Assembly (NCBI GenBank): GCA_965216335.1
Contig: OZ244154.1
Coordinates: forward strand, 2,418,001 to 2,482,000
Direction: 5' to 3'
DNA: 64,000 nt
DNA from: JAHEJE01 sp965216335
Lineage (GTDB): Bacteria; Pseudomonadota; Alphaproteobacteria; Rhizobiales; Aestuariivirgaceae
Positions 1 to 10,044 of this stretch are shown here, piece after piece. The notes beneath the pieces were generated by a model. The model worked only from the letters and a program-made list of their open reading frames with translations, was not told the DNA's origin and searched no databases. The position numbers were made by a program, and so were the translations under genes. Numbering within the stretch: position 1 is the stretch's first letter; each line of letters begins with the position of its first letter.

Positions 1-1429
<1,429 letters not shown>

Positions 1430-1591
1430 CGCGCATCATGCTCCTGTGTCTGGTGTGTTTGCGGGCGGGCCTCAATGGCAGGAATAGGGTCTTTCTATGC
1501 CCATTCGCACCGGTTTTCCAGTCAACCATATGACGTAGACGCGATAAATCGCCCCTTGTGCACGCCGGCAAACTCGGCCAAGCAAGCGGCC

Positions 1592-2200
1592 ATGGAACTG
1601 ATCGCCAAGGACATCACCTGTGAGCGTGGCGGGCGCACCGTTTTCGAGCACCTCAGCTTTGCCACCGCTGCCGGCCAGTTGCTGGTGCTCAAGGGCCGCA
1701 ACGGCGCCGGCAAGACCTCGCTGTTGCGCCTCATCGCCGGCCTCGCCGAACAGGCCGCTGGCGACCTGACCCTCAACGGCGGCCACCCGGAACTGAGCCT
1801 CGCCCAGCACTGCCATTTCGTCGCCCACCAGGAGGCCATCAAGCCCGCTCTGACGGTTGCCGAAAACCTCGCCTTCTGGTCCGGCTTCTACGGCGGCGGA
1901 GATATCGTATCGGCCCTTGGCGTTTTCGATCTTGAACGCCTGGCACCATTTTCCGCTGCCCTGCTGTCGGCCGGCCAGAAGCGGCGCCTCGCCCTGTCGC
2001 GTCTGGCTCTGGTGCACCGCCCGGTCTGGCTGCTCGACGAACCGACCGTCGGCCTCGATACCGCCTCGACAGCAACGCTTGGCACGCTGATGACCGGACA
2101 TCTGCAAACTGGCGGCCTGATCGTCGCCACCACCCACATCGATATCGGCATCGCCCCGGATCAGGTGTTTGACTTCGATTCCCGCGAGGCCGCCGCATGA
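1592..2200 (+). CDS. ccmA: Haem ABC exporter ATPase CcmA
   Basis: A 202-aa ATPase subunit of the CcmABCD haem-handling complex for cytochrome c maturation at the inner membrane. Walker A is GRNGAGKTSLL (about residues 36-46); the signature region reads LSAGQKRRLALSRL and Walker B is VWLLDEPTVGLD. The length matches CcmA (about 200 aa). The start chosen is the ATG of MELIAKDI; the frame is open upstream but that stretch is not CcmA-like. It overlaps ccmB by four bases (ATGA), so the two are translationally coupled in a ccmABCD-ccmG operon. Confidence 0.95.
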   Translation: MELIAKDITCERGGRTVFEHLSFATAAGQLLVLKGRNGAGKTSLLRLIAGLAEQAAGDLTLNGGHPELSLAQHCHFVAHQEAIKPALTVAENLAFWSGFYGGGDIVSALGVFDLERLAPFSAALLSAGQKRRLALSRLALVHRPVWLLDEPTVGLDTASTATLGTLMTGHLQTGGLIVATTHIDIGIAPDQVFDFDSREAAA

Positions 2201-2865
2201 CCGTGCTTGCTGCGCTCATCAAGCGCGATCTGATGCTCGCCTGGCGCCAGGGTGGCGGCGTCGGCACGGCGCTTGGTTTCTTCCTCACCGTCGTCGTGCT
2301 GCTGCCGCTCGGCATCGGCCCGGACCAGGCTCTGCTCGGCCGCATCGCGCCCGGCGCCCTGTGGATCGCCCTGCTGCTGTCCATCCTCCTGTCCGCCGAC
2401 CGCATCTTCCAGGCCGACCACGAGGACGGTTCCCTGGAACTGATGACCATGGGACCGGCGCCCCTGGAAATGGTAGCGCTGGCCAAAGCCTTCGCCCACT
2501 GGCTGTCGGCCGGCCTGCCGCTCGCCATCGCCGCGCCGCTGCTCGGCTTCCTGCTCAACCTCGATCCCGGCCTGATCGTCCCGCTTGCCGTGGCCATGAC
2601 AACCGGGTCGCTCGCCCTGTCGCTGCTCGCCGCCCTCGGCGCCGCCATCACCGTCGGCCTCAGACGCGGCGGCCTGCTGGTCTCCCTGCTCATCCTGCCG
2701 CTCTACGTGCCGGTGCTGATCTTCGGCGTCTCCGCCAGTACCGCCGCCCTTGCCGGTCCGGACATCTCCATGCCGTCCCTGCTCATTCTCATCGCCATCT
2801 GCCTGGTCGTGCTGGTCACCGTGCCGCTCGCCGCCGCAGCGGCCCTCAGGGCTCACATGCGATGA
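2197..2865 (+). CDS. ccmB: Haem exporter permease CcmB
   Basis: A 222-aa polytopic membrane protein, partner of CcmA; together with CcmC and CcmD they release holo-CcmE for cytochrome c assembly. The sequence begins MTVLAALIKRDLMLAWRQGGG and alternates six hydrophobic segments with short polar loops. The family-typical FFLTVVVLLPLGIGPD and LLLSILLSADRIFQADHEDGSLELM are present. The ATG overlaps the ccmA stop. Length is normal for CcmB (about 220 aa). Confidence 0.95.
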   Translation: MTVLAALIKRDLMLAWRQGGGVGTALGFFLTVVVLLPLGIGPDQALLGRIAPGALWIALLLSILLSADRIFQADHEDGSLELMTMGPAPLEMVALAKAFAHWLSAGLPLAIAAPLLGFLLNLDPGLIVPLAVAMTTGSLALSLLAALGAAITVGLRRGGLLVSLLILPLYVPVLIFGVSASTAALAGPDISMPSLLILIAICLVVLVTVPLAAAAALRAHMR

Positions 2866-2939
2866 TCACCCGCCCTTGCATTACGGCATCACGCCGCATC
2901 GCCATTGCATGGCCGCGGTTTCGGGATTAGATCATCGCC

Positions 2940-3662
2940 ATGCAGAAGTTCGCCAACCCGACCCGGTTCCTCAGGCTCCAGTCCATCGTCCAGCCATGGG
3001 TTACCGCCGCCGCCGTCATCACCCTGGCCGCCGGGCTCTACCTGGGTCTGGTCGAGGCGCCGGCCGACTACCAGCAGGGCGAGACCGTGCGCATCATGTT
3101 CGTGCATGTGCCCGCCGCCTGGTCGGCCCTGATGATCTACACCATCATGGCCCTGGCCAGCGCCACGGCCATAGTCTTCCGCCACCCGCTGGCCGATGTC
3201 GCCGCCAAGACCGCCGCCCCGATCGGTGCCGCCTTCACCTTTCTGGCGCTCGCCACCGGCTCCCTGTGGGGCAAGCCCATGTGGGGCACCTGGTGGGTCT
3301 GGGATGCCCGCCTGACGTCGATGTTCGTGCTGTTCCTGCTCTATCTCGGCTACATGGCCATCTGGCAGGCCATCGAGGAACCCGGGCGCGCCGCCCGCAT
3401 CGCCAGCATCGTCGCCCTGGTCGGCTTCATCAACGTGCCGATCATCAAGTTCTCCGTGGAGTGGTGGAATTCTCTGCACCAGCCGGCCAGCGTGTTCCGC
3501 GCCGACGGCCCGGCCATCCATTCCTCGATACTCGTGCCATTGCTCATCATGTCCGCCGCCTACACGCTGATGTTCATTGCCCTGCATCTGTCGGCCATGC
3601 GCTCGGAAATTCTCGCCCGCCGCATCCGCCAGATGGAAATCGCCCAGGTCGGGCAAAGGTAA
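2940..3662 (+). CDS. ccmC: Haem exporter / CcmE-loading protein CcmC
   Basis: A 240-aa inner-membrane protein that delivers haem to CcmE. The diagnostic tryptophan-rich WWD motif is visible as WGTWWVWDARLTS (about residues 119-131), with periplasmic haem-ligand histidines in FVHVPAAW and in the NSLHQPAS loop. Six transmembrane segments are apparent. It follows ccmB after a 74-base gap without a clear terminator and precedes ccmD by eight bases. ATG start gives MQKFANPTRFLRLQ, typical of alphaproteobacterial CcmC. Confidence 0.96.
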   Translation: MQKFANPTRFLRLQSIVQPWVTAAAVITLAAGLYLGLVEAPADYQQGETVRIMFVHVPAAWSALMIYTIMALASATAIVFRHPLADVAAKTAAPIGAAFTFLALATGSLWGKPMWGTWWVWDARLTSMFVLFLLYLGYMAIWQAIEEPGRAARIASIVALVGFINVPIIKFSVEWWNSLHQPASVFRADGPAIHSSILVPLLIMSAAYTLMFIALHLSAMRSEILARRIRQMEIAQVGQR

Positions 3663-3670
3663 GGCCGCCT

Positions 3671-3844
3671 ATGTCCTTCACCGCTTCACATGTCGGCTTC
3701 GTACTCGCCGCCTACGGCCTGTCGGCCGCAGTCATTGCGCTGCTGGTCATCACCCACATCGCCCGCGCCCGGCGCACCGCCCGGCGCCTGGCCGAGCTGG
3801 ACGCCCAGGGCGTCCCGCGCCGTAAGAAGAGCCAGACTGCATGA
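3671..3844 (+). CDS. ccmD: Haem exporter small subunit CcmD
   Basis: A 57-aa single-pass membrane protein, MSFTASHVGFVLAAYGLSA..., with one hydrophobic helix (about residues 8-29) followed by a basic cytoplasmic tail rich in Arg and Lys. This is the normal form of CcmD, which tethers CcmAB/CcmC and releases holo-CcmE. Placement between ccmC and ccmG, with a four-base ATGA overlap into ccmG, supports the call. Confidence 0.92.
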   Translation: MSFTASHVGFVLAAYGLSAAVIALLVITHIARARRTARRLAELDAQGVPRRKKSQTA

Positions 3845-4425
3845 ACGACACGCCCGAGACCGGCGAAAGCCCGCAAAAATCGCCCGGCCGCCGCACCTGG
3901 CTGGCGTTTATCCCCGTTGCCCTGTTCCTCGGCCTCGCCGCGCTGTTCGTGAAAGGCCTGATCACCGCCGACCCATCGCGCATCCCGACGGCGCTGAAGG
4001 GCAAACCGGTGCCGGACTTCACCCTGCCCGAACTCGCCGGAACCGGCAAACCGGGCCTGGCCACCGGCGATCTCAAACAGGGCCAGGTCACCCTGGTCAA
4101 CATCTGGGCCTCCTGGTGCGGCCCCTGCCGCCAGGAGCACCCGTTTCTCATGGAACTGGCCAAAGACCCCTCGATCGCCGTCGTCGGCATCAACTACAAG
4201 GACAAACCGGCCAATGCCCGCCGGTTCCTCAAGAGCCTTGGCGACCCCTACGCCCGCATCGGCGCCGATGAAAAGGGCGGAACCGCCATCGACTGGGGCG
4301 TCTACGGCGTGCCGGAGACCTTCATCGTCGATGGCAACGGCGTCATCCGCCACAAGAAAATCGGCCCGATCAGCGCCAAGACTTTGCAAACCGAGGTCAA
4401 ACCGCAAATCGAAGCGGCCAGATAG
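3841..4425 (+). CDS. ccmG: Thiol:disulfide interchange protein CcmG/DsbE
   Basis: A 194-aa membrane-anchored periplasmic thioredoxin that keeps apocytochrome c haem-binding cysteines reduced. After a polar N-terminus there is one helix (about residues 18-39, WLAFIPVALFLGLAALFV). The thioredoxin domain carries the WASWCGPC active site (about residues 90-97) and the cis-proline region GVPETFIVDGNG. It is the last gene of the ccm operon and overlaps ccmD. The other maturation factors (ccmE, F, H, I) are not in the window. Confidence 0.95.
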   Translation: MNDTPETGESPQKSPGRRTWLAFIPVALFLGLAALFVKGLITADPSRIPTALKGKPVPDFTLPELAGTGKPGLATGDLKQGQVTLVNIWASWCGPCRQEHPFLMELAKDPSIAVVGINYKDKPANARRFLKSLGDPYARIGADEKGGTAIDWGVYGVPETFIVDGNGVIRHKKIGPISAKTLQTEVKPQIEAAR

Positions 4426-4454
4426 CGTTCAGAACAGCCCGGAGATGGCCGCAA

Positions 4455-5636
4455 TCAGCTGCCGTTGCCGAACCGGCTCGGCGCCGGGGCGATCACCCGG
4501 TTGCCGCCCTGCTGCACCTGCAGGATCGACAGGCCGCGCTGGATGCGCCCGTCCTGACGGAAACGGAACAGCCCGTTGACGCCCTGAAACCCTTCCGGAT
4601 TGGTGATCGCCTGGTGGCTGAAGCGCGACCCTTCCGCCCCGCGTCCCAGGATGATCGCCAGGCTGGTGGCATCGTAGGCCAGGCTCGCCAGCCGGTGCGG
4701 TTTGGCGCCGTAGGTCTGCTGGAAGCGCTGCTCGAACTGGGTGAGCGACTGCGAGGCAACCCCGGCGAACCATCCGCTATTGGCAATCGGCACCTGCGCC
4801 GTCGACGGATCATCCCACAGCCCGGTACCCAGCACCCGAACGCTGGCCGGCGAAAAGCCGTTCTGCACAAGTTGGCCGCTCAGCGTGCCAAGCATCTGCC
4901 CGCCTTCGGCCACCATCAGCGCCTGAATGGCCCCGGAGCCGCCCGCCTGGGCAATCCTCTGCGCCGGAGTGGCCACACCGCTCAACGAACGCTCATACTT
5001 CTCGATCGGTGACACGTTCACACCATGCGTGCGCCCCGATGCCCTGAGCGCGTTCTCGACAACCGTGCCGTACTGCGACACCGGCAGGATTGCACCGATG
5101 TTGCGCAGTCCGTTCTTGGCCGCATGGCGCACGATGTTGTCGACCTCTTCCTCGGGCAGGAAGCTCATCAGATAGGCCCCGCCGCCGGCCACCGCGCTGA
5201 CCGAGGAAAACGCCACCACCGGCACGCCCTTGGCCTTGGCAACCGGCTTGACCGCCTGCACTTCTGAGCCAAGCAATGGCCCGAGAATGATCTGCGCCCC
5301 TTCCGCCAGGGCCGCCTGGGTTGCCGCCTGGGCGCTGGCCGGCGTGCCCTTGGTCGCCTTGGTCACCAGCACGATGCCGGAGTTGCCGGCATCGAACAGC
5401 GCCAGCTCGGCGGCCTGTTTCATCGCCTTGCCGATGCGTCCCGGCTCGCCCGCCGCGTCTGACGGTACCAGCAGCGCCACCTTGGCCGGCGCCGCCGGCA
5501 CCTGCGGCGTTTGCGTCTGCGGCGTGGTTCCCGGGCCGCTGTCGTTAAACAGTCCGCCGACATCCACTCCGCCACCGCATGCCGCCAGCAGCAGCACCAC
5601 ACAGCACGCCGCGGCCATACGCGCCGCCCGTACCAT
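4455..5636 (-). CDS. Penicillin-binding protein activator-like lipoprotein
   Basis: A 393-aa predicted lipoprotein. The chosen start (MVRAARMAAACC) gives a short signal peptide ending in the lipobox LLAAC; an upstream ATG at 5720 would add 28 unlikely residues. The mature part is a periplasmic-binding-protein-like fold (KVALLVPSD..., IILGPLLGSEVQAVKPVAKAKGVPVVAFSS, LAYDATSLAIILG), matching the LppC/LpoA or leucine-binding type. By family it could stimulate peptidoglycan synthases, but alphaproteobacterial members are poorly studied, so the role is inferred. It is divergent from rsmI, and this pairing is conserved in proteobacteria. Confidence 0.8.
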   Translation of the reverse strand: MVRAARMAAACCVVLLLAACGGGVDVGGLFNDSGPGTTPQTQTPQVPAAPAKVALLVPSDAAGEPGRIGKAMKQAAELALFDAGNSGIVLVTKATKGTPASAQAATQAALAEGAQIILGPLLGSEVQAVKPVAKAKGVPVVAFSSVSAVAGGGAYLMSFLPEEEVDNIVRHAAKNGLRNIGAILPVSQYGTVVENALRASGRTHGVNVSPIEKYERSLSGVATPAQRIAQAGGSGAIQALMVAEGGQMLGTLSGQLVQNGFSPASVRVLGTGLWDDPSTAQVPIANSGWFAGVASQSLTQFEQRFQQTYGAKPHRLASLAYDATSLAIILGRGAEGSRFSHQAITNPEGFQGVNGLFRFRQDGRIQRGLSILQVQQGGNRVIAPAPSRFGNGS

Positions 5637-5837
5637 TCCGCGCGCACCGCCAGCCGGTGCGGTACAATCCTGATGAACCGTCAAATCAAGCCCCACTTGT
5701 CGTTGTGTCCGGCCCCGCACCCGGCAGCTTGCTCCGCCGTCCGTCCCAGATCATTTCCAAAGCGAAAGTCCGCTGTTAAGTTACACCAAACACGCGCCAA
5801 TCGAAACCTTCGATCCGAATCACGACTGCACACTAAC

Positions 5838-6758
5838 ATGGCCATGCCGGCAGCTCAGAATGTTTCCCGTACCTATTCCATCGAAGGCCAGTTGTTCACC
5901 GCGCCTGATGCATCGCCCGGTCTGCATCTGGTCGCAACGCCCATCGGCCATCTCGACGACATCACCGTACGTGCGCTCAAGACACTGGCCGGCGTCGATC
6001 TTGTCCTGTGTGAGGACACACGTGTCTCCGCCCGGCTCCTGTCACGTTACCGGATCGCCACCATAGTGAAGCCCTATCACGACCATAATGCGGCAAGACA
6101 GCGACCATGGATCCTCGAACGCCTCAGGAACGGGGCCGCCATCGCCCTGATCAGCGATGCCGGAACCCCCCTGGTGTCCGACCCCGGCTACAAACTGGTC
6201 GAGGCCTGTCTCGCCGATGACATTGCCGTTGACACCGTTCCCGGTCCCAGCGCCACCCTTGCCGCCTTGACGCTCTCCGGCCTTCCGAGCGACCGCTTCC
6301 GGTTCTGCGGCTTCCTGCCGCCGCGCCAGCAGGCCCGCCGGACGCAGATCGCAAGCTGGCGCACCGACCCGGTGACCCGTATCGCCTATGACACCGGCAC
6401 ACGCATCGCCGCCACCCTCGCCGACATCGCCGATCTGTTGCCCGATGCCCGCATCGCCCTGTGCCGCGAGCTGACCAAGCTGCACCAGGAGGTGATCCGC
6501 GGCACCCCCGAACAGGTCTGTGAAGACCTGGCGCGCCGCGATGTCCTGAAAGGCGAGATCACCCTGGTGATCGCGCCGGGCCATCCGGCCTCGCCCGGGA
6601 TCGACAGCGATCAGGTTCGCTCGGAACTGACCGATGCCCTTACCCGCCTGGCCCCCGCCAAGGCGGCCGGCGAAGTCGCCAAACGGCACAAACTGAAAAA
6701 ACAGGACGTTTATGCCCTCGCCATGACCCTGCGTGGCCAGTCCGATGCCGATGCCTGA
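5838..6758 (+). CDS. rsmI: 16S rRNA (cytidine-1402-2'-O)-methyltransferase RsmI
   Basis: A 306-aa tetrapyrrole-methylase-fold enzyme that 2'-O-methylates C1402 in the ribosomal decoding centre. Visible signatures are GLHLVATPIGHLDDITVRAL, LCEDTRVSARLL, ALISDAGTPLVSDPGYKLV and VPGPSATLAALTLSGLPSDRF, covering the SAM-binding region. The ATG of MAMPAAQNVSRTYS is chosen; the frame is open further upstream but that sequence is not RsmI-like. The 3' end overlaps the start of yraN. Confidence 0.95.
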   Translation: MAMPAAQNVSRTYSIEGQLFTAPDASPGLHLVATPIGHLDDITVRALKTLAGVDLVLCEDTRVSARLLSRYRIATIVKPYHDHNAARQRPWILERLRNGAAIALISDAGTPLVSDPGYKLVEACLADDIAVDTVPGPSATLAALTLSGLPSDRFRFCGFLPPRQQARRTQIASWRTDPVTRIAYDTGTRIAATLADIADLLPDARIALCRELTKLHQEVIRGTPEQVCEDLARRDVLKGEITLVIAPGHPASPGIDSDQVRSELTDALTRLAPAKAAGEVAKRHKLKKQDVYALAMTLRGQSDADA

Positions 6759-7125
6759 CGCCTCCGGCCGCCGCAGGGCCGAACGCCGCGGCCATTTGAG
6801 CGAAACCATCGCCGCCACCATGCTGCAGGCCAAGCTGTTCAAAATCCTCGACCGGCGCGTCAGGACACCAAAGGGCGAACTCGACATCATCGCCCGTCGC
6901 GGTTCGCTGATCGTCTTTGCCGAGGTCAAGGCCCGCGCCAGCCATGATGCCGCCTTGTTGTCCGTTACCCCGCATCAGGCCCGGCGCATCGCCGATGCCG
7001 CCCGCTACTGGCTCACGGCAAACGATCCGGGCCCGACATGCGATTACCGCTTTGACATTGTCACCGTCAGTTCCTACCTGTGGCCGCGCCACATTCCCAA
7101 CGCCTTCACACCCGAGGCCTGGTAA
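6745..7125 (+). CDS. yraN: YraN family (UPF0102) endonuclease-fold protein
   Basis: A 126-aa small protein of the UPF0102/YraN family, which has a restriction-endonuclease-like fold and unknown cellular role. The catalytic-type pattern is visible in KFKILDRRVRTPKGELDIIARRG followed by IVFAEVKAR (E-D-ExK). It overlaps the end of rsmI; possible starts are GTG 6733, ATG 6745 or ATG 6751, and I take 6745 without strong evidence. The rsmI-yraN-gshB order is conserved in alphaproteobacteria. Confidence 0.88.
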   Translation: MPMPDASGRRRAERRGHLSETIAATMLQAKLFKILDRRVRTPKGELDIIARRGSLIVFAEVKARASHDAALLSVTPHQARRIADAARYWLTANDPGPTCDYRFDIVTVSSYLWPRHIPNAFTPEAW

Positions 7126-7130
7126 CCTAA

Positions 7131-7151
7131 GAGCCTGACCGAAAAGTCCTG
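7131..7151 (+). repeat. Solo tip of the 30.2-kb inverted-repeat element
   Basis: These 21 bases (GAGCCTGACCGAAAAGTCCTG) are identical to the outer end of the terminal inverted repeat of the element at 30176-30443, read from its right end. They lie between yraN and gshB, just upstream of the gshB ribosome-binding site, and look like a deletion or excision remnant. Confidence 0.6.
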
Positions 7152-7161
7152 GAGACCCACA

Positions 7162-8103
7162 ATGCCGCTCAGTGTCGCCGTCCAGATGGATCACATCGCC
7201 GCCATCGACATAGCCGGGGATTCCACCTTCGCATTGATGCTGGAAGCCCAGAACCGCGGCCATGACCTGTTCTTCTATGAACCCGATGCCCTGGCCCTAG
7301 ACCATGATCGGCTCACCGCAGCGGGCCACGACGTCGAAGTGCGCGACGAACGGGACAACCACTTCACCCTCGGCGACCGCCGCACCGCCGACCTCGGTCA
7401 AATGGACGTCGTGCTGATGCGCCAGGACCCGCCGTTCGACATGAACTACATCACCGCCACCCACATGCTGGAACACATCCACCCGAGAACCCTGGTGGTC
7501 AACGATCCCGCCCATGTCCGCAACGCCCCGGAAAAGCTGTTCATTATCCGCTATCCCGACCTGATGCCGCCGACCCTTATCAGCCGCGACCCTGAAGCCC
7601 TCGACGCCTTCCGCCAGACCCATGGCGACATCATCATGAAGCCGCTCTACGGCAATGGCGGCGCCGGCGTGTTCCGGCTGGCGCATGGCGACGAAAACTT
7701 CGCCTCGCTGCTGGAAATGTTCACCCAGACCTTCCGCGAGGCCTTCATCGCCCAGAAATACCTGCCCGACGTGCGCGCCGGCGACAAACGCATCATCCTC
7801 ATCGACGGCGAGGTCGCCGGCGCCATCAACCGGGTGCCGGCCAAGGGCGAGGTGCGCTCCAACATGCACGTCGGCGGCCGACCTGAACCGGCTAGGCTAA
7901 CCGCCCGCGAAGAGGAAATCTGCCGCCGCATCGGCCCCGATTTGAAGGAACGCGGCCTGATCTTCGTCGGCATCGACGTCATCGGCGACTACCTCACTGA
8001 AATCAACGTCACCTCTCCCACCGGCATCCGCGAAATCAAACGCTTCGGTGGTAACGACATCGCAGCCATGATCTGGGATGCAATAGAAGTAAAACGTCAC
8101 TGA
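7162..8103 (+). CDS. gshB: Glutathione synthetase
   Basis: A 313-aa ATP-grasp ligase joining gamma-glutamylcysteine and glycine to make glutathione in the cytosol. The N-terminal domain starts MPLSVAVQMDHIAAIDIAGD; the prokaryotic GSH synthetase signatures VVLMRQDPPFDMNYITATHMLE, IIMKPLYGNGGAGVFRL and the ATP-grasp end LIFVGIDVIGDYLTEINVTSPTG are intact. Length equals E. coli GshB (about 316 aa). GGAG nine bases before the ATG fits a ribosome-binding site, partly inside the mobile-element tip noted upstream. Confidence 0.97.
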   Translation: MPLSVAVQMDHIAAIDIAGDSTFALMLEAQNRGHDLFFYEPDALALDHDRLTAAGHDVEVRDERDNHFTLGDRRTADLGQMDVVLMRQDPPFDMNYITATHMLEHIHPRTLVVNDPAHVRNAPEKLFIIRYPDLMPPTLISRDPEALDAFRQTHGDIIMKPLYGNGGAGVFRLAHGDENFASLLEMFTQTFREAFIAQKYLPDVRAGDKRIILIDGEVAGAINRVPAKGEVRSNMHVGGRPEPARLTAREEEICRRIGPDLKERGLIFVGIDVIGDYLTEINVTSPTGIREIKRFGGNDIAAMIWDAIEVKRH

Positions 8104-8182
8104 TCGCATTTTGTTCTTTTATTGTTCTTGCTTTTGACCTTGGATTGGACTAGCCTGTCAAGCATCCAGTTGGGAGGCGGTG

Positions 8183-9715
8183 ATGGTTGCGCGGGTCACG
8201 ACGGTATCGTTTCAGGGCATCGAGGCGCTGGCCGTTGACGTCCAGGTGCAGATTTCCTCCGGCATGGTGGCGTTCACCATCGTCGGCCTGCCCGACAAGG
8301 CGGTGGCCGAGAGCCGCGAGCGGGTACGCGCCGCCCTTAACGCCGTCGGTCTGGCTCTGCCGGCCAAGCGCATCACCGTCAACCTGGCGCCGGCCGACCT
8401 GCCCAAGGAAGGCAGTCACTACGACCTGCCGATCGCCCTTGGGTTGCTGACCGCGATGGGCGTGCTGCCGGGTGACTTCATCTCGCGTTATGCCGTTTTG
8501 GGCGAACTATCGCTTGATGGCACGATTGCGCCGGTTGCCGGCGTGCTGCCGGCTGCCGTCGCCGCCAATGCGCAAGGGCTTGGCCTGGTCTGCCCGCAAG
8601 GCTGCGGACCCGAGGCTGCCTGGGCCGGTGGCGATCTCGACATTCTGGCGCCGCACAACCTGATCCAGATCGTCAACCACGTCAAAGGCACGCAAGTTCT
8701 GTCGCGGCCTGAACCGGCCATCGCCCGGCCGGCAAGCGACATCGTGGACCTGCGCGACATCAAGGGTCAGGATGCCGCAAAACGTGCCCTCGAAGTCGCT
8801 GCATCCGGCGGCCATCACATGCTGATGGTCGGGCCGCCCGGCGCCGGCAAGTCAATGCTGGCCAGCCGGGTGCCGACCATCCTGCCGCCGATGCAGCCGC
8901 GCGAAATGCTCGACGTCAGCATGATCAAATCGCTGGCCGGCGAACTGACGTCGCGCGGCATTTCCGCCGAACGCCCGTTTCGCAATCCGCACCACTCGGC
9001 CAGCCAGGCCGCCATGGTCGGCGGCGGCCTGCGCGCCCGGCCAGGCGAAATGGCGCTGGCCCACTGCGGGGTGCTGTTTCTCGATGAACTGCCCGAGTTC
9101 CAGCCGCGAGTGCTGGAAAGCCTGCGCCAGCCGCTGGAAAGCGCCAAGACCGCGGTTGCCCGGGTCAACTACCACGTCACCTATCCGGCCCGCTTCCAAC
9201 TGATCGCGGCGATGAACCCGTGCAAGTGCGGCATGGCCGGCGAACCGGGCCATACCTGCAGGCGCGGCCCCAGATGCGCCGCCGACTATCAGGCGCGGAT
9301 TTCCGGACCATTGCTCGACCGCATGGACATCCACATCGATCTCCCGGCGGTTCGCGCCAGCGACCTAGCCCTGCCGCCCGCCGCGGAGGGCAGCGCGGAG
9401 GTCTCCGCCCGTGTCGCCCGGACGCGCGATGTACAAAGGCAGCGTTTCGAAGGCCTTGGCCGATCCGATCTGCTGACCAATGCCCAGGCCGACGGCCAGT
9501 TGCTCGAGGACATTGCCCTGCTCGAGGACCCGGCCCGCGCCCTGCTTGCCGAGGCGGCCGACGCCATGAACCTGTCGGCCCGCGGCTACCACCGGGTGCT
9601 GAGGGTCGGCCGCACGCTGGCCGATATGGAGATGAGCGAACCGGTGCGCCGCACCCACATCGCCGAGGCGCTCAGCTACCGCCAGCGCCCGGCAACATTG
9701 CGCGCCGCCGCCTGA
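8183..9715 (+). CDS. YifB/ComM family Mg-chelatase-like AAA ATPase
   Basis: A 510-aa ATPase of the YifB/ComM family. ComM members promote branch migration during natural transformation; whether this host is competent is unknown. The N-terminal ChlI-like domain (SFQGIEALAVDVQVQIS... VGLPDKAVAESRERVRAAL) precedes an AAA core with Walker A GPPGAGKSML, Walker B LFLDELPEF, and a C-terminal Mg-chelatase domain with a CKCG...CRRGP zinc-like cluster. GGGAGG lies before both a GTG (8180) and the ATG (8183). An IS/MITE-rich stretch begins directly after the stop. Confidence 0.92.
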   Translation: MVARVTTVSFQGIEALAVDVQVQISSGMVAFTIVGLPDKAVAESRERVRAALNAVGLALPAKRITVNLAPADLPKEGSHYDLPIALGLLTAMGVLPGDFISRYAVLGELSLDGTIAPVAGVLPAAVAANAQGLGLVCPQGCGPEAAWAGGDLDILAPHNLIQIVNHVKGTQVLSRPEPAIARPASDIVDLRDIKGQDAAKRALEVAASGGHHMLMVGPPGAGKSMLASRVPTILPPMQPREMLDVSMIKSLAGELTSRGISAERPFRNPHHSASQAAMVGGGLRARPGEMALAHCGVLFLDELPEFQPRVLESLRQPLESAKTAVARVNYHVTYPARFQLIAAMNPCKCGMAGEPGHTCRRGPRCAADYQARISGPLLDRMDIHIDLPAVRASDLALPPAAEGSAEVSARVARTRDVQRQRFEGLGRSDLLTNAQADGQLLEDIALLEDPARALLAEAADAMNLSARGYHRVLRVGRTLADMEMSEPVRRTHIAEALSYRQRPATLRAAA

Positions 9716-9736
9716 CACCGGCGGTGCCGGCGCCTA

Positions 9737-9998
9737 GAGCCTTTTTTGACAATACCGGGCCATTTGACCGGCTTTTCGCGTTTGCTGGCAAGGCAGGCGG
9801 CACGCCGTGGTCTGGTTGACCACAAGTGCCGCCTAACGCTGTCCAGCGAGCGCGAAAAGCCAGCCTTCGGTGGGACAAATTCGCCCATCCGGTGCGCCAT
9901 GCCGCTTGCCCGATACACCGCATCGCGCGGCGCGCCATGGCTTGCCGGACTGAACGAATTTGACCCATCAAATGGCTCGGTAGTGTCAAAAAAGGCTC
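9737..9998 (+). repeat. About 262-bp MITE-like element, copy A
   Basis: A non-coding element with about 31-bp near-perfect terminal inverted repeats: the left end begins GAGCCTTTTTTGACAATACC and the right end is its complement with two differences. A TA dinucleotide flanks both ends (9735-9736 and 9999-10000), as for Tc1/IS630-type insertion. An internal inverted pair (GGCTTTTCGCG.. at 9770-9788 and ..CGCGAAAAGCC at 9843-9861) would form a second hairpin. Related copies lie at 20388, 63029 (inverted) and 63726. No transposase is encoded, so it would have to be moved in trans. Confidence 0.85.
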
Positions 9999-10000
9999 TA

Positions 10001-10014
10001 GAGCCTTTTTTGAC
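10001..10014 (+). repeat. MITE end interrupted by IS256 copy 1
   Basis: GAGCCTTTTTTGAC matches the left tip of the 262-bp element. If the IS (10015-11336) and one copy of its 8-bp duplication TTTTTGAC are removed, the tip extends to GAGCCTTTTTTGACACTACCG, closely matching the MITE terminus. So this IS landed in the end of a second, otherwise lost, MITE abutting copy A. Confidence 0.7.
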
Positions 10015-10044
10015 GGTAGTGTCCAGAGTCTTTCGCACTTTTTG

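Noticed and set aside
8104..8182. Promoter-like TTGACC upstream of the YifB gene.
   Set aside because: No -10 hexamer lies at a normal distance; the match is weak.
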